A stretch of DNA of 64,000 nt from Amoebophrya sp. A120 (taxonomy: Eukaryota; Sar; Dinophyceae; Syndiniales; Amoebophryaceae), in the NCBI GenBank assembly GCA_905178155.1, contig CAJINV010000006.1, positions 4,754,921-4,818,920 on the forward strand. The letters are read 5' to 3'. A program made the translations under genes and the position numbers. Under the pieces are notes generated by a model, which searched no databases, had not been told where the DNA came from, and worked only from the letters and a program-made list of their open reading frames with translations. Of the stretch, positions 1-10,800 are shown piece after piece (the first letter of the stretch is position 1; each line of letters opens with the position of its first letter).

Positions 1-1385
1 TCCGACGACCTCGTCCCGGTCAGCCCGTCGGGAAGATGACAACGACCCAGCGCTCCCACGTCTACTGCAACTGCCCTCCTACACTGCGTGTCCGCTGGCG
101 CCCCACCCGCGCGACGTGCCGTTTCCTGAAAAACTACTTTCGTGCTATTCGTATTCGCAGTTTGATGTTCCCCCGCGGCCACACAACTGCGATTTCACCG
201 AGAGGAATTCTTCCCAACTGCATCTGTCGAGACTGTATCAAAAATTTACCGACAAATACCAGCCACAGGACTGCCGTGTGCTGCACGCTCCCGGGGGGCT
301 ACCGCTCTCCATCTTGCGGCCCCGAACTGGCAGTGAGGACGCAACGGAGGGGGGGACGACATCGACACATGAGGAGCACTACGATTCGGGTTGTTACAAC
401 CTGCAGCAGCCCGAAGCCGAGCCACTTCCGAGTGCCGTTTCGTGGGGTGGGGCGACGGAGTCGGGGAGTACCACCGAAGGACCTGGTAGCAAAATCCCCA
501 TCCTGACTCTGGTGTGGGTACATTTTTACTCAGGATACTTGAAGATGTTGTTCCGACAGATGATCCACCCACGGTGTGTCGCTGCTGCATGGCGGTGATA
601 TCGAATGCAAAAGCATCGCACTCGTATAAATGCATTACAAATTGTTCACTTAGCAATACAAATTGAATCTGTAATGCGGATTTGCCTTGATAAAAAGATT
701 TGTAATGCAGAAACGCAATCAGTACGAGTACGATACTTTTGCACAGGATAGGTGAGCAAAGATGTTGATGATGGTGTCCCGGTCTTATGCATTGCAAATA
801 TGTCTGGGTCTGGAAACTTGTAATGCTAAAAGTGAATGAGAGTTCCACTGCAATACGGAGCCAAGCAAGACAAATTTTTTGGGCTCCTATGTGTTGCGTG
901 TTCCGCATGGCATAGCACACTGCGTTTTTGCATGACAGATGAGAGGACCGCTTCGTGCCCATGCATCACAGATTCTTGAGTCATGTCAGACACGCATGAC
1001 AAATGTAGGAATCTTCCAGATCCAAACATATGTGCATTTGATAGCTCTGCTGGTCATGCGGGGTCGTGGTGGCCAACATCTTCCCGGACGTACTCTGCCC
1101 GAGCGGACTCTGTATCAAATGCAAATATGTCTGGGTCTGGAAGGAGTCGTGCTGTTTTTGCATGACACAGAGGCTCTGGCATGCAAGCCCTAGCATCACA
1201 GGTTTGGAAAAGATTCCGCAATTATTAATCCTAATCCGCATGACAAATCCCCCACTTTGGTGGCAGTAAATCTTTTGCTGCCTACGCATGAGAGATTTGT
1301 GTGTTTTGTGAAATGCGCATCACAAGTTCACACCCTTCCAGACATCCAGACATATTTGCAATGCATACTCTGCAAGGCGGACTGA
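1..1385 (+). CDS. cysteine-rich hypothetical protein, 3' part (5' end outside window)
   Basis: Coding enters from the left edge (codons start at base 2) and runs to about 430. The last exons are 538-598, 756-785, 1049-1112 and 1373-1385, ending in TGA. From 538 they total 168 nt, a whole number of codons. The tail is rich in cysteines (CRCC, then CWSC, then two more Cys), as in a small metal-binding module. I do not recognise the family. The junction after about base 430 is unresolved, because a 54-bp repeat and a decayed element end lie between 436 and 537. After the TGA the same frame stays open for about 18 codons, which may be chance or UTR. Confidence 0.7.
436..489. repeat. 54-bp dispersed repeat, copy 1
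   Basis: Almost identical (one mismatch) to 2179-2232. It runs from CGTTTCGTGGGGTGGGG to GGACCTGGTAG. Copy 1 sits at an unresolved exon end, copy 2 just upstream of the next gene. Confidence 0.9.
599..750. mobile_element. introner, family A, spliced from the cysteine-rich gene
   Basis: Ends TATCGAATGCAAAAG and CTTTTGCACAGGATA. The 5-bp duplication GGTGA is exact at 594-598 and 751-755. Family A means terminal inverted repeats built on GCAAAAGTATCGTACTCGTA. Confidence 0.93.
786..1043. mobile_element. introner, family B, spliced from the cysteine-rich gene
   Basis: Starts TATGCATTGC and ends GCATTTGATA. Family B inverted repeats are built on GCAAATATGTCTGGGTCTGG. The duplication is GGTCT/GCTCT (4 of 5). 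Excision keeps the frame. Confidence 0.9.
1113..1367. mobile_element. introner, family B, spliced from the cysteine-rich gene
   Basis: Starts TATCAAATGC and ends TTTGCAATGCATA. The duplication CTCTG is exact at 1108-1112 and 1368-1372. Excision leads straight into the last four codons and the TGA. Confidence 0.93.
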
Positions 1386-1438
1386 AAGGTCGGGGTGGAC
1401 CCGCGACTGGAGGTTTTCGAGCCAGGTAGTAGCCCGGT

Positions 1439-1805
1439 TATCGTGAGCAAAAACGTCCCCACACCAGAGTCAAGATGGGACATCTGCTAGACAAATCAAC
1501 CAGCTGTAGTTGCTTCGCATGACAAGTTTTGCCTCGTACTGCAATCCTGTTTGAGGTAGGTCAGCAGCATCACAGATCTGCCGATTCCAGCATCACAAAA
1601 TCCAAAACACGACTAGAAAATGCTTCTCATGGGGCTCCGCATGAGAAACTTTTTTGGCCCGCATGAGAAACTTCTCATGGGCTCCGCATGACCCACCCGC
1701 CCTGCGTGTCAAGCCATCTGCGGCCATGGTACAATGGGGGGGCAAAGTGTGTCGCATTTTGTTTAGCATGACAACTCTGGGGTGGGGACGTTTTTACTCA
1801 GAATA
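1439..1805. mobile_element. introner-type element, family D, outside any firm CDS
   Basis: Inverted ends TATCGTGAGCAAAAACGTCC and GACGTTTTTACTCAGAATA. The duplication CCGGT is exact at 1434-1438 and 1806-1810. It lies 50 bp past the stop of the upstream gene. It is either a UTR insertion or an intron of an unproven minus-strand gene. Confidence 0.85.
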
Positions 1806-2178
1806 CCGGTCTGGTAGGAGCGCACGGTGTAGTAATCCTGTTCATTCGGGCTGATGCTGGTCGAGCCTGCTACTGAGTGGCCGCTTGTCCCCGCCCGCAG
1901 GTTGGAGGGCGGCAGCGCTGGAGCGGCAGCGCGCTGAAACATGCTGGTCCACAGCCGCTTGGCGGTCACGGAGACGCAGCAGTTTACCGGCTCTTCCACA
2001 GAAACGCTGTGCTCTACTTGATGCCTGTCCCTCGCGGCTGCAACGGCAGCGCGTGCAGCCAGGTCCTGGAAAGATGAAGAAAAGTGGTCCTGCTCCTGTG
2101 GGGAGAAGCTTGTGCCGCTGTAGTCTTCGCCGAAGTCGGTTTGCGTAGAAATGCGACGAGTGATCCGACCACTCGGGA

Positions 2179-2232
2179 CGTTTCGTGGGGTGGGGCGACG
2201 GGGTCGGGGAGTACCACCGAAGGACCTGGTAG
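2179..2232. repeat. 54-bp dispersed repeat, copy 2
   Basis: Second copy of the repeat at 436-489. It lies 44 bp before the chosen start codon of the 230-aa gene. Confidence 0.9.
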
Positions 2233-2275
2233 TGATGCGGCAGCTGCATCTTGTTCGCCCACCAACAGGTACTCG

Positions 2276-2968
2276 ATGGGCAGCCGTGGTTCTTGCGACG
2301 CTGCGTCCGCAGCATCTAGCAGTGCTGGTGGAGCAACGGGGTATATTGCAAATGCTCGCGCGCAGCACAAATCGAAATCCAGCTCTGCGTCTACAGACGG
2401 CAAGCCGCAGTTCCAATTTTTCTTCGGTACCAATCACGACCTGGATGTAGTAGTCCCGTCACCCAGAAAGAAAGGCATCACTCATCGTGGCAGCAGTGGT
2501 CCAGCTGGCATGGAGAAAAGCGACGAAGATGACAACGGGGGCAGCAGCAGCATTGAGATTGACCATGGTGACCGGGGTTGTAGTACCACCGGCGGCGCCG
2601 ACGTCGAGGAACCAACAGTAGCAGCAGCAGATGACCACCCAAAACCGCCACAACCAAAAGCAAAACCGGAACCCCTTCTGCTTCCCCTTTCCGCAAGCGA
2701 AAAGGCGAAAACCCGAAAAGTTCTGCTCAACACCCTCGTCGAGAGGAAACTGCAGCCCACGGACGCCCGGGTCCAGTCGCTCCGGGACGAAATCCATTCT
2801 CGCCGCGGGGCAATTGGGGTTTTATCGTGGGGCTACCCGTTCATCAGCGGTCACAAGAGCGGCTTTTTGAATGCGGCGATGCTTGACCCCCCCGCGGCGG
2901 TGCGACGTGGGTGGGTGGAAAAGCTGGGGGAACGGGCGGAGGAAGTTAAGAAGACCGTGCCTGTTTAG
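2276..2968 (+). CDS. hypothetical acidic/low-complexity protein, 230 aa
   Basis: Open from ATG at 2276 to TAG at 2968. The N-terminal part is Ser/Ala-rich, followed by an acidic stretch (EKSDEDDNGG) and a Pro/Lys linker. The C-terminal 90 residues look like a folded helical domain (KVLLNTLVERKLQP, then VQSLRDEIHSRRGAIGVLSW). I do not recognise it. The start is the first ATG after the 54-bp repeat. The frame is open further upstream, so a 5' exon cannot be excluded. Third-position composition matches the confident genes nearby. Confidence 0.7.
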   Translation: MGSRGSCDAASAASSSAGGATGYIANARAQHKSKSSSASTDGKPQFQFFFGTNHDLDVVVPSPRKKGITHRGSSGPAGMEKSDEDDNGGSSSIEIDHGDRGCSTTGGADVEEPTVAAADDHPKPPQPKAKPEPLLLPLSASEKAKTRKVLLNTLVERKLQPTDARVQSLRDEIHSRRGAIGVLSWGYPFISGHKSGFLNAAMLDPPAAVRRGWVEKLGERAEEVKKTVPV

Positions 2969-3890
2969 AAGACATAGTTCGTTAATTTTTTCTACATGTT
3001 ATCTCGTTTTGTGGGCAACAGAATTTTCTGTTACTAAAGAACAAAAAACCATGGGTCCGTGTCCAGTTGTTGAGACCTTCTGGTACAATTTGAATTTTTT
3101 TTTTGCCGTGTGGTCATTGTGTTTGCTACAAACATCAATGCGATTTTTGTTATAAGCGAGGCTGAGTACAGGAGCACACCAGCTGGAAAATTTACCTGCT
3201 TCGGCACCCAGCATAGAAATGCCCCCAGAACAAGAAGATGAAGACATCTGGTTGCCGCCACTACTTTCATGTGAGAAACGACCGAAAAATCTGGTCGAGG
3301 GCAAGTTTTGATTGGGAAGTTTTTTTTCATAGCGAGGCCAGCAGGGATACTTGATATTGGCCTCCTGATTTTTCATCGTAGAACTCTATTTGTTGTACTT
3401 ACGGTACCACGATCTAGATTGCAGATGATACCGCAATAACAAAATGCACACAAAGAATACCAAGACCCCCGCGAACGTACAGCCCGCTTGTGTGAAAACG
3501 ACAGAGTTTTTGTTTCTAGGTGTTTTCGATCGTGTTTCCCATTTCCGTCGTTATCTCGTCGGTATTCGAGAGAGGTCAGCACCGTCGTGCTCCTCGAAAT
3601 TATTTTGGGCTGGAATTGAGTGACGAGTAAGTTGCTCGTGAAACCACGACCACTTTGCCTTTTTAGAGAGTAAGGAAGAAAAGTTCGACAAGACGACGAG
3701 AGAACCAAATACAAATCGTTATTCCGGCCGGGTGCAACGACAGCAGCTACTCGGATTTATATCATCGTATACTTGTCATAGTAGGACGAGAGGGCGAGGA
3801 GGAGCGCGAGCGCCATACAGACGCATCGTGTCAGAACAACAAAACTTTTTACTGAACCCTACGAACGAAGAAGGAGGCGTTCAATCGAAG
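2969..3890. other. intergenic region, no gene seen
   Basis: No introner and no convincing coding frame. It is AT-richer than the flanking exons and presumably holds the 3' UTR of the upstream gene and the promoter/5' UTR of the next. Confidence 0.6.
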
Positions 3891-6668
3891 ATGTCGATCA
3901 CGACCACCAAGCCGGCCCCGGTTCAGAAACCGGGAACAAAAAGCTGCACAGCTGCAATGAAGAAACCAACCACCTCCCACAAGTTCTCTTCCATGAAGAC
4001 CCCCGCAACCCCGGTTGTTCCTCTATCCACCAAAAAACAACCATCCCCATCCAATTTGTCATGCAAAACATGTATGAAGTCCTGTGTATGAAGTCCTGTG
4101 TCCGCCCGCCCCCCGGGGAGGGGATCCTTGACCTGTGGCGCTGGGTGCGGGTGTCCACTACATGATGATGATGATGCATAAAATGGATGGTGATGATTCT
4201 TTTTTCCTGGATATCCTCCGATCAAAACCTCCAAACTTCACGAGGAGCTCTGGAGCAAGTGGACGCCGGCGGAGAAGAAAGTTCTCGAGAAACTCAACAC
4301 CCCGGAAAAAATCCAGCTCTACCTGGACAACGAGATCAAGTACGGTGGGGAAGACGGCTGCCGGTCCATCCGGCACACCCTGAAAACGAAGGAGGCGCAC
4401 TGTCTCGGTGGGTCCTTGCTGTCCTACTACCTGCTTACCCGGCACGGCTACGAAGCCTTCTGCATCGGTTTGGAAGCCGTGAACGACGACTGTCACGCGA
4501 TTTGCGTCTACACGGTGACGAGCCCGATCTCCGGGAAGAAGTACTACGGAAGTCTGTCGAAGTCGTATCGACGGCAGAAGTAACGTACTAGTAATTTGAT
4601 CAGCACGAGAAATGAACTTTGTAAAAATGCTGGTTAGCGTACACGGATAGATCTGTCGTGCATGACTGCCCTTACTACGAGTACGATTTATACTTTTGCC
4701 ATGCATAAGTGGAACTTCACCCTGATCCGGTCCCGAGATGCAGTCTACTCCTCCCTCCGCGAACTGGTGATGAGTTACTGGGATTTCTACTTCAATACGG
4801 ACGGAGAAAAAACGCTGGTGTGCTACACGAAACCGTTCATATGAACTGCAAAGGTATGGTACTCGTATGAATGCATTACAAATTTCCTTAGCATGAGAAA
4901 TAACGTTTGTCGTGCGCATTTACCTTACGAAAAAAATTTGTAATGCATGACTGCCATTACTACGAGCGCGATACTTTTGCACAGGATAGCTCAAGGCGTT
5001 CACCGATTTCAAGGGGGTGAAGGGGAAGGAGGACAAGTTTTCCTGGATGTTCAACGAGTCCGGAAAGGATGCGAAATATGCATTGCAAATAAAGCGTCGT
5101 GGAGGTGTTGGTGTAACTGCAGAACAGCATGACAAAATTTTGAAAACGCAAAACTCAAAATCGTCACTTTGTCATGCTAGACCTGCCTACACCAAAGGTC
5201 CTTTGTATTGCACAGTCCTGCTCCATCAATCTGTAGTCAGATTACATTAACTAGCAATATGACACATAATGCTCCAATATGACATTTGACCAGGACGACA
5301 TGAAAAACCTGCCAAAACGCGCATTATCATATTGTAATATTGTCATATTGTCATAATGCATATTGCTCGCGACAGCCCGGCGGCTGAAAATTGGTCCCAC
5401 CCGACACGCTGCCGGCCAGGTGTTGCGATTCTAGGACCCTTTAGGCGGGTGCGTATGCATTTGCGGAAAATTTGGCGGGGCGATGAGCCGTACGCACTTC
5501 CTCCGCCCCTCTCGCCCTTGCCCAGGGGGCGTGGCGCTCGTGGCGTGGCCCCTCTCGCCCCTCTTGCAGCGTCGCATTTGTAGCGCGTCCTAGTGCACTG
5601 CAGCTTTTAGCACCAGCATCGCCCCGGCTCTGGGGCGTCATCGCTTATTGTACTCCGAAAGCACAACGCACGAAGCTGATCGCCACACCCACACCACAAA
5701 TAAAGCATTATGACGCAATGGCTGCTGAATTTTGAGCAATTGGATTCGCGTGCGGAATAGAATTCGCATGAGAGCGGGCGACCCGTGGCAAAGTCATTCG
5801 GGTCGCAACGGCCCAGGTCGCGCACATGTTCCTCTGGTTCGGACAATTGTGCCCTTTTCGCCGCCGCTAAAACAAAACGGAGGGACAGGAAGCAGGCCTT
5901 GCAGCGCCAGTAGTGCGTGGCGGGCGCTGCCGGGCCCGCTTTCGGGGGCGGGGGTTCCGACTTTCAACACCTTCTGGTCATTTTGCTCAAAATGCCGCAG
6001 TCATATTGTCATTTTGTCATATTGCCATATTGCATATTGGTAAAAGTGTCGAAATTTTGCTAGTTAATGTAATGTGTGTAGTTCGTCTGCGACGTGTAGT
6101 TTGTCCTGCATAAGCAGTACTGTGAGCAGGTGTTTGACGAAATGGACACGGTTTCGCTCTTTCCGGCGGAGGACCAGGCGGCTAAGAAGAAGATGATGAC
6201 GGCTTATGCAATACAAAAGTACACTCAGAAGGACAAACCGCATGACAAATTTACTTGAGTTTCAGCTACACAAATACGAGAGAAGAAGTTTGTCATGCAG
6301 GGACGCATCTACTGTTGGTGATGATGTTGTTGTACTTTTGAAATTGGATATCGCAATGAAGTCGCTGAAGTACGACACGCGGAAAGAGGGGAAGAAGCAG
6401 GAACACGTTTCGTGTTTTGGAAAATCCGTTTTTACCGCGCCGAAGATCTTGGTGGAGGGAGGGATATGAACTGCAAAACAAGTATCGTACTCGTATAAAT
6501 GCATTACAAATTTCCTCAGCATGATGAGAAATAAAATTTGTAATGCAGATTTGCCTTGGAAACAAGATTTGTAATGCAAGACTTGCATTGGCATTTGTAC
6601 GAGTACGATACTTTTGCACAGGATAAGGGACTCTGGACAGCAACCCGGATGGGCTGTACCAGTGCTAG
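3891..6668 (+). CDS. transglutaminase-fold-like protein, 307 aa, seven exons
   Basis: Exons 3891-4023, 4219-4565, 4713-4839, 4994-5076, 6118-6204, 6356-6464 and 6631-6668 sum to 924 nt (307 codons plus TAG). The N-terminus is basic (Lys/Pro/Thr-rich). The core has EAHCLGGSLLSYYLL, then DDCHAICVY, then GSLSKSNF, then YSSLRELVMSYWDFYFN and GEKTLVCYTKP. From memory, a Cys then His pair followed by a SLRELA-SYF segment and GEKT is the pattern of a widespread prokaryotic family of transglutaminase-like proteins of unknown substrate. The Cys and His here would be the catalytic pair. The domain is cut by three introners, yet the motif spacing is intact after splicing. Bacterial ancestry is a possibility, not shown. 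Confidence 0.88.
4024..4213. mobile_element. introner, singleton family, intron 1 of the transglutaminase-like gene
   Basis: Starts TATCCACCAAAAAACAACC and ends TTTTTTCCTGGATA. The inverted ends match over about 40 bp with gaps. The duplication TCCTC is exact at 4019-4023 and 4214-4218. Confidence 0.9.
4566..4707. mobile_element. introner, family A (diverged), intron 2
   Basis: Starts TATCGACGGCAGAAGTAACG and ends TTTTGCCATGCATA. Duplication AGTCG/AGTGG. Excision recreates LSKSNFTLIR, the segment expected in this protein family. Confidence 0.92.
4840..4988. mobile_element. introner, family A, intron 3
   Basis: Starts TATGAACTGCAAAGG and ends CTTTTGCACAGGATA. Duplication GTTCA/GCTCA. Keeping one copy gives KPFKAFTDF in frame. 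Cutting at the element ends alone would shift the frame. Confidence 0.93.
5077..6112. mobile_element. composite introner, 1,036 bp, carrying a nested insertion (intron 4)
   Basis: The outer ends are TATGCATTGCAAATAAAGCG and GACGTGTAGTTTGTCCTGCATA, inverted with gaps. The 5-bp flanks CGAAA/AGCAG are not a clean duplication, but excision keeps the frame. The interior is interrupted by the element at 5241-6073. Confidence 0.78.
5241..6073. mobile_element. nested inverted-repeat element inside an introner
   Basis: Perfect 16-bp inverted ends ATTACATTAACTAGCA (5241-5256) and TGCTAGTTAATGTAAT (6058-6073). Sub-terminal runs of CATATTGTCATATTG are found at both ends. The interior is GC-rich and contains no recognisable transposase. 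Confidence 0.85.
6205..6350. mobile_element. introner, family A (diverged), intron 5
   Basis: Starts TATGCAATACAAAAGTAC and ends GTACTTTTGAAATTGGATA. Flanks CGGCT/TCGCA are poorly matched, but the frame continues (MMTA then MKSLKYD). Confidence 0.82.
6465..6625. mobile_element. introner, family A, intron 6
   Basis: Starts TATGAACTGCAAAAC and ends CTTTTGCACAGGATA. Duplication AGGGA is exact at 6460-6464 and 6626-6630. Excision gives VEGGTLDSNPDGLYQC and a stop. Confidence 0.94.
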
Positions 6669-7880
6669 TGCAGTTGAAGGTGAGGACGAAGGTAGGAGCG
6701 AGTGCCGGAAAAATGCTTTCAAACTACGATGTAAAATGTAGATGTACTAGTATTTGCGTGTCTTTCACTGTTGATACAGATACTTACAGATACTGCAAGA
6801 AAGGCGGGCTTTACCGGAATCGAATTGATTTTCTTCCGACGATCGAGAGTTCGACTGTAAGATCAATGCTTTATTGTACGACCGTTGTAATTCTGTTTGT
6901 GACTGGACTGAAAATGCAATCCCACGCTTATGTCGATGTTTGGAACGAAAAGAAAACAAGTGTGGGCCGCTCATGTTTACTTGCCGCAGCTAGTAAAAGC
7001 ACACTTCTACTGTTTCATCTACTTTTCTCAAACCCAGTTTAGTCTCCTCAAACGGCCGCGAGCAAATGCTAGATTTCCACTCAAACCGCAAGCAATCGTG
7101 CCTGTTTTGTAAAGGTGGATGGTTAGGCTATGGCACAACAGCATATCAAATTTTCCCAGCACGGTTATTTTCGTTTTGACCACGACCTGGTTCCAAACCT
7201 ACACCCAAATGAACCTTTTCTGATTTTCCTAAATGCTCCTTGTATCTGGATTCGGATTTCAACCTGGAAGTAGGCGACCTCCATGCGCATCTGTCTGCAT
7301 GTTGCTGGTGTGCTAATGACCGTGTAGTAGAAGGTCCTACTTACAACTTCTCGCACGAACATGTTCATTGATAACGGGCCAAGGCTGACCGATGAATGTT
7401 GACGCGGTAACACCACAAAGATGTTGGCCAGAGATTCATGACTAAAGATCCTTGCCACAAGGCGAAGGCCACAGTGTCGCTGTTGTACGACCGAGCTCCA
7501 TAAGCTGCTACTCGTAGCCAAGACGAAAAAGAAGGCCAAGGCTAACGCGAATGAGAATGAGAATGAACATGATCCCTGAAATGGAAATCTAACTGGTTTT
7601 TGTGAGAACAGGATCCTTTGTTGTTTTTTGGAGATCCAGCTTCTGCTGCCCTGGCACAGGTGAGATTTCTTCCACCCCCCGGCGCTGCTGGATATGCAGT
7701 TCCTAGCTTCGCGACAGAAGCAAAAGCATCCATCATGTTGAGGCGCAAGCACGGTGACAGAACCGCCCGCCTCTCAGAAAATTGCGCCCCTGCGGCTTGC
7801 GGCAGGGACCAACCACTTTTGATGGTGTCGTGTTGAAGCACCACACGGCGCCGAGCGAGCAGCAAAATTTGAATTTCGTG
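6669..7880. other. intergenic region
   Basis: No introner is seen. A minus-strand open frame at 7165-7752 has one hydrophobic stretch but poor composition and is not called. The region just before 7881 is the likely 5' UTR of the giant gene. Confidence 0.5.
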
Positions 7881-10800
7881 ATGGCGAATACGTCAACGGC
7901 AGCCCCCGCGGGTCTCCTCCTGCGCTTGTTCATCTCTTCTCTCGCTTTACTGAAGGCGAGTTTGTTCCTGCTCGAGCTTCGTGCAATCGTGGCAACAGAA
8001 GTTGCCCCCGATGCCGAGAGCAACTACATGCAGCAAGGCGCCTCCAAGCCAGACAGTGACCGCTCCGCGCACGCGGATAACGAAGATGTTAACCCCAGAC
8101 AACTCCACCTTCACCCAACTCTCCGGGCATCAGGAGCTGCATCGGATTCGTCATCATCTAGAAGGGCACGACAGCCAGAGCAGGCAGATCAGGAAATTTC
8201 CGCAGGCCGGGACGACGCTCGAGATCATGCAGCAGGTACTGTACCGTCTACGTCTTCTGGCGCAGCTGCTGGGGCTGCTGCTGCTGCTGCACCACAGTTA
8301 TTGCCATCTTCCGACGAGAATCCAGAGGAGCAAGACTCGTCGGCTACTACTTCATCCGACGAAAACGACCACACACTTGTCCTCAACGCACCCGCAAATA
8401 TTCCGCCCGCACTACCGCCACCACCAACAGTACCGTACATGCTCTTTCCCTCCAGCACCACAACAACTAACGCGACCAATAATTTCCGCAACAAGGAACA
8501 GAAACGCTGGAAAAATTTCCGCTTGCAAGTCGAAAACACTTTCGACACAATCCTATCCGATGCAAAAGTATCGTACTCGTACAGATGCAAGACTTGCATT
8601 ACAAATCTTACTCCTAAGATAAATCAGCACTACAAATCTGATTTCTCATGCTGAGGAAATTTGTAATGCATTATTATACGAGTGCGATACTTTTGCAGTT
8701 CATAAATCCTAGAGAACTACAAATCAAAATTCCCCCAGGCGGGCCATGATTTAAAGAAAAAAATCCTCATTCAGCTGCACCGAAACAAGTACAAGATTCT
8801 GCAAACGGGAAGGTATGCATTGCAAAAGCATCGTACTAGTATCAATTGCAATACAAATTTCCTTAGCATGAGAAATGGAATTTGTCATGCGGATTTGCCC
8901 TAATAAAAAGATTTGTAATGCTGGTGCAAGACTTGCCTTTATACGAGTGCGATACTTTTGCAGAGGATAGGAGGCTGATGCTCGCGACGAGGCGGAAATA
9001 CGAGGAGGAACAGGAGGCGGAAGTGCAGTTGTATATGCAAAAAATGATGCAAGCGTTGCAACAGGGCGCGAGTGAAGTACAGAGCGAGCTAGTGGCCGCG
9101 GGCGTGGACGAACATGATCAAGGTGGTCAAAATCATCACGAAGTTCAAGTGCAACTTCAACTTCCAGTATTGCAATTGAACCTCGGGGCGGGCAAAAGAG
9201 CAGGGAAAACGATGATAAACCCGGTAGAACTAGAGGCCGCGTATTCTGCCGGTTTCGCAAATGCTCTCGTTCCCCCGAGCGGCGGCATAATTGCTGCTAG
9301 AGATGAAGTAGACCAAGCTTCTACTGGAGATCCACAATCAGAACAAGTTGATCCACAGCAGCTACAAAAGCTGATGCTGGATCTGTTGCTCAATACACAA
9401 GTCCAGGCGGCGATGGCGAAGGCGTTGTCTGGTTCTGCCGGCGGTCTGCAAGCAGGGGCTGTTGTTCCAGCTGCATCGTCTTCAAACGGAGATACTAGCG
9501 AAGGTGTCGTGCCAGAAGTGCCTGTCCTGCTACCGCAGCCGCAAATCCAGTTTCAGATGCTGCGACCAGGACATCAGGCCGCTGCGTCTGCACCTTTGCC
9601 GAACCAGCTCCAGTTGGAACAAGCGCAAAATGCCGGACTAGAGCTTTTTCACAATAACGCGCCTGGTATTGCGTTTCTGGTCAACACGGATGCGGAGGGG
9701 AAGCCGCAACTGGAGAAACTTAGCGACAGTGATGCTGCGCTCGCACTTGCCGATGTGGCCGTGGGGGCCGCGAGTGAGGGGACCGTGCTGAACCTTCTTC
9801 CACCTGGTGGTGACATAGCTGGGGCTGAGGCCGCATCTTCAGAGGAAGGACCTGCTGAGCCTACCCAATCTTCTGAAACAAAAACGACCGAAGATGGTCT
9901 TGAAAGCAGAGTCGACGACACAGCTTTCTTCACCCGGCCTTCCTCTCTAGATTCAGTGGCAGAGCCGTCAAAGGCACAGGCTGCTTCTTCCGGAGACGAA
10001 AGAACTCCGACCGCGAGCCAGGAGGCCGCACAACTGCAAAGAAATGATGTTGGAGTTGTCCCTGCGGCCAAAAACATCAAGAAACGCAAAAAAAGGCCGA
10101 CCAAAGCTAGAGCCGACGCCGACAACACTTCCCCCGCAACACCGAAATACCAAGGCAAAACGGAGCTGGACCTGGATGAGAAAATCAAACTTTTTCTGGA
10201 GCACGAAAAGATGAAGGATGATTTGAAAAAATCTGTCATGGCAAAGGTGAAAGCAACGATGCAGAAAAGGGTAGAAAAACTGTCGCTCATGGACAGTGCG
10301 GAAGATTTGCAATTGCTTCTTGATGTTGATACTACTTCGGGGAACCAGCATGTTGACAAATTTGCGGAGCAGCAGCACAAATTTTTTCTGGAGCAGCAAC
10401 GGGAGGAGGCAAAGAGAATGGTGCAGCAAAAGGCAGAAATGGAGAACAAGAAGCAGCATACGCAAGAGAAAGTTCTTTTACCACCACCTCCATGGACCAT
10501 GTGCGCGTCCAACTCCATAGCTAATTTGCGATGCAGCGTAAGACGTGTCGAGAGAAAGAGATCTGTCATGCGTTTTTTTAATTTTCAAGGAGTCGGGGTG
10601 GGGTAGATTTCCTGTCAATAACGCACGAAGAGGTAGAACTGGATGCGATGGATGATGACTCAAATGCTGAGGAGGAGAAGGACCAGAAGGATCAGCTTCA
10701 ACAGGATGAACTACCTCCTGGACGATCCGCGGACGTCATGAAAAAAGAAAGTCAAAGTCTCACCATCGACGCCGTAAAAAGCTTAGTCACCGAAAACGAC

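Noticed and set aside
246-962. 238-codon minus-strand open frame
   Set aside because: It crosses two introners and lies antisense to exons whose plus-strand frame is confirmed by exact duplications.
1373-1433. Read-through of the TGA at 1383-1385 as tryptophan
   Set aside because: The following 18 codons look acceptable, but long exons elsewhere have no internal TGA and use TGG, so a normal stop is simpler.
1763-2437. 224-codon minus-strand open frame
   Set aside because: Plausible between 1806 and 2170, and the 1439-1805 element could be its intron. But its upstream part is antisense to the confident 230-aa gene and no start is evident. Left uncalled.
7165-7752. 195-codon minus-strand frame with a hydrophobic stretch
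   Set aside because: Ser/Phe/Arg-rich composition with no motif and no introner, overlapping the probable 5' region of the giant gene.
9649-10569. 306-codon minus-strand frame rich in Ser/Ala/Cys
   Set aside because: Mirror image of the low-complexity exon of the GH47 gene. It also runs through an introner with an exact duplication.
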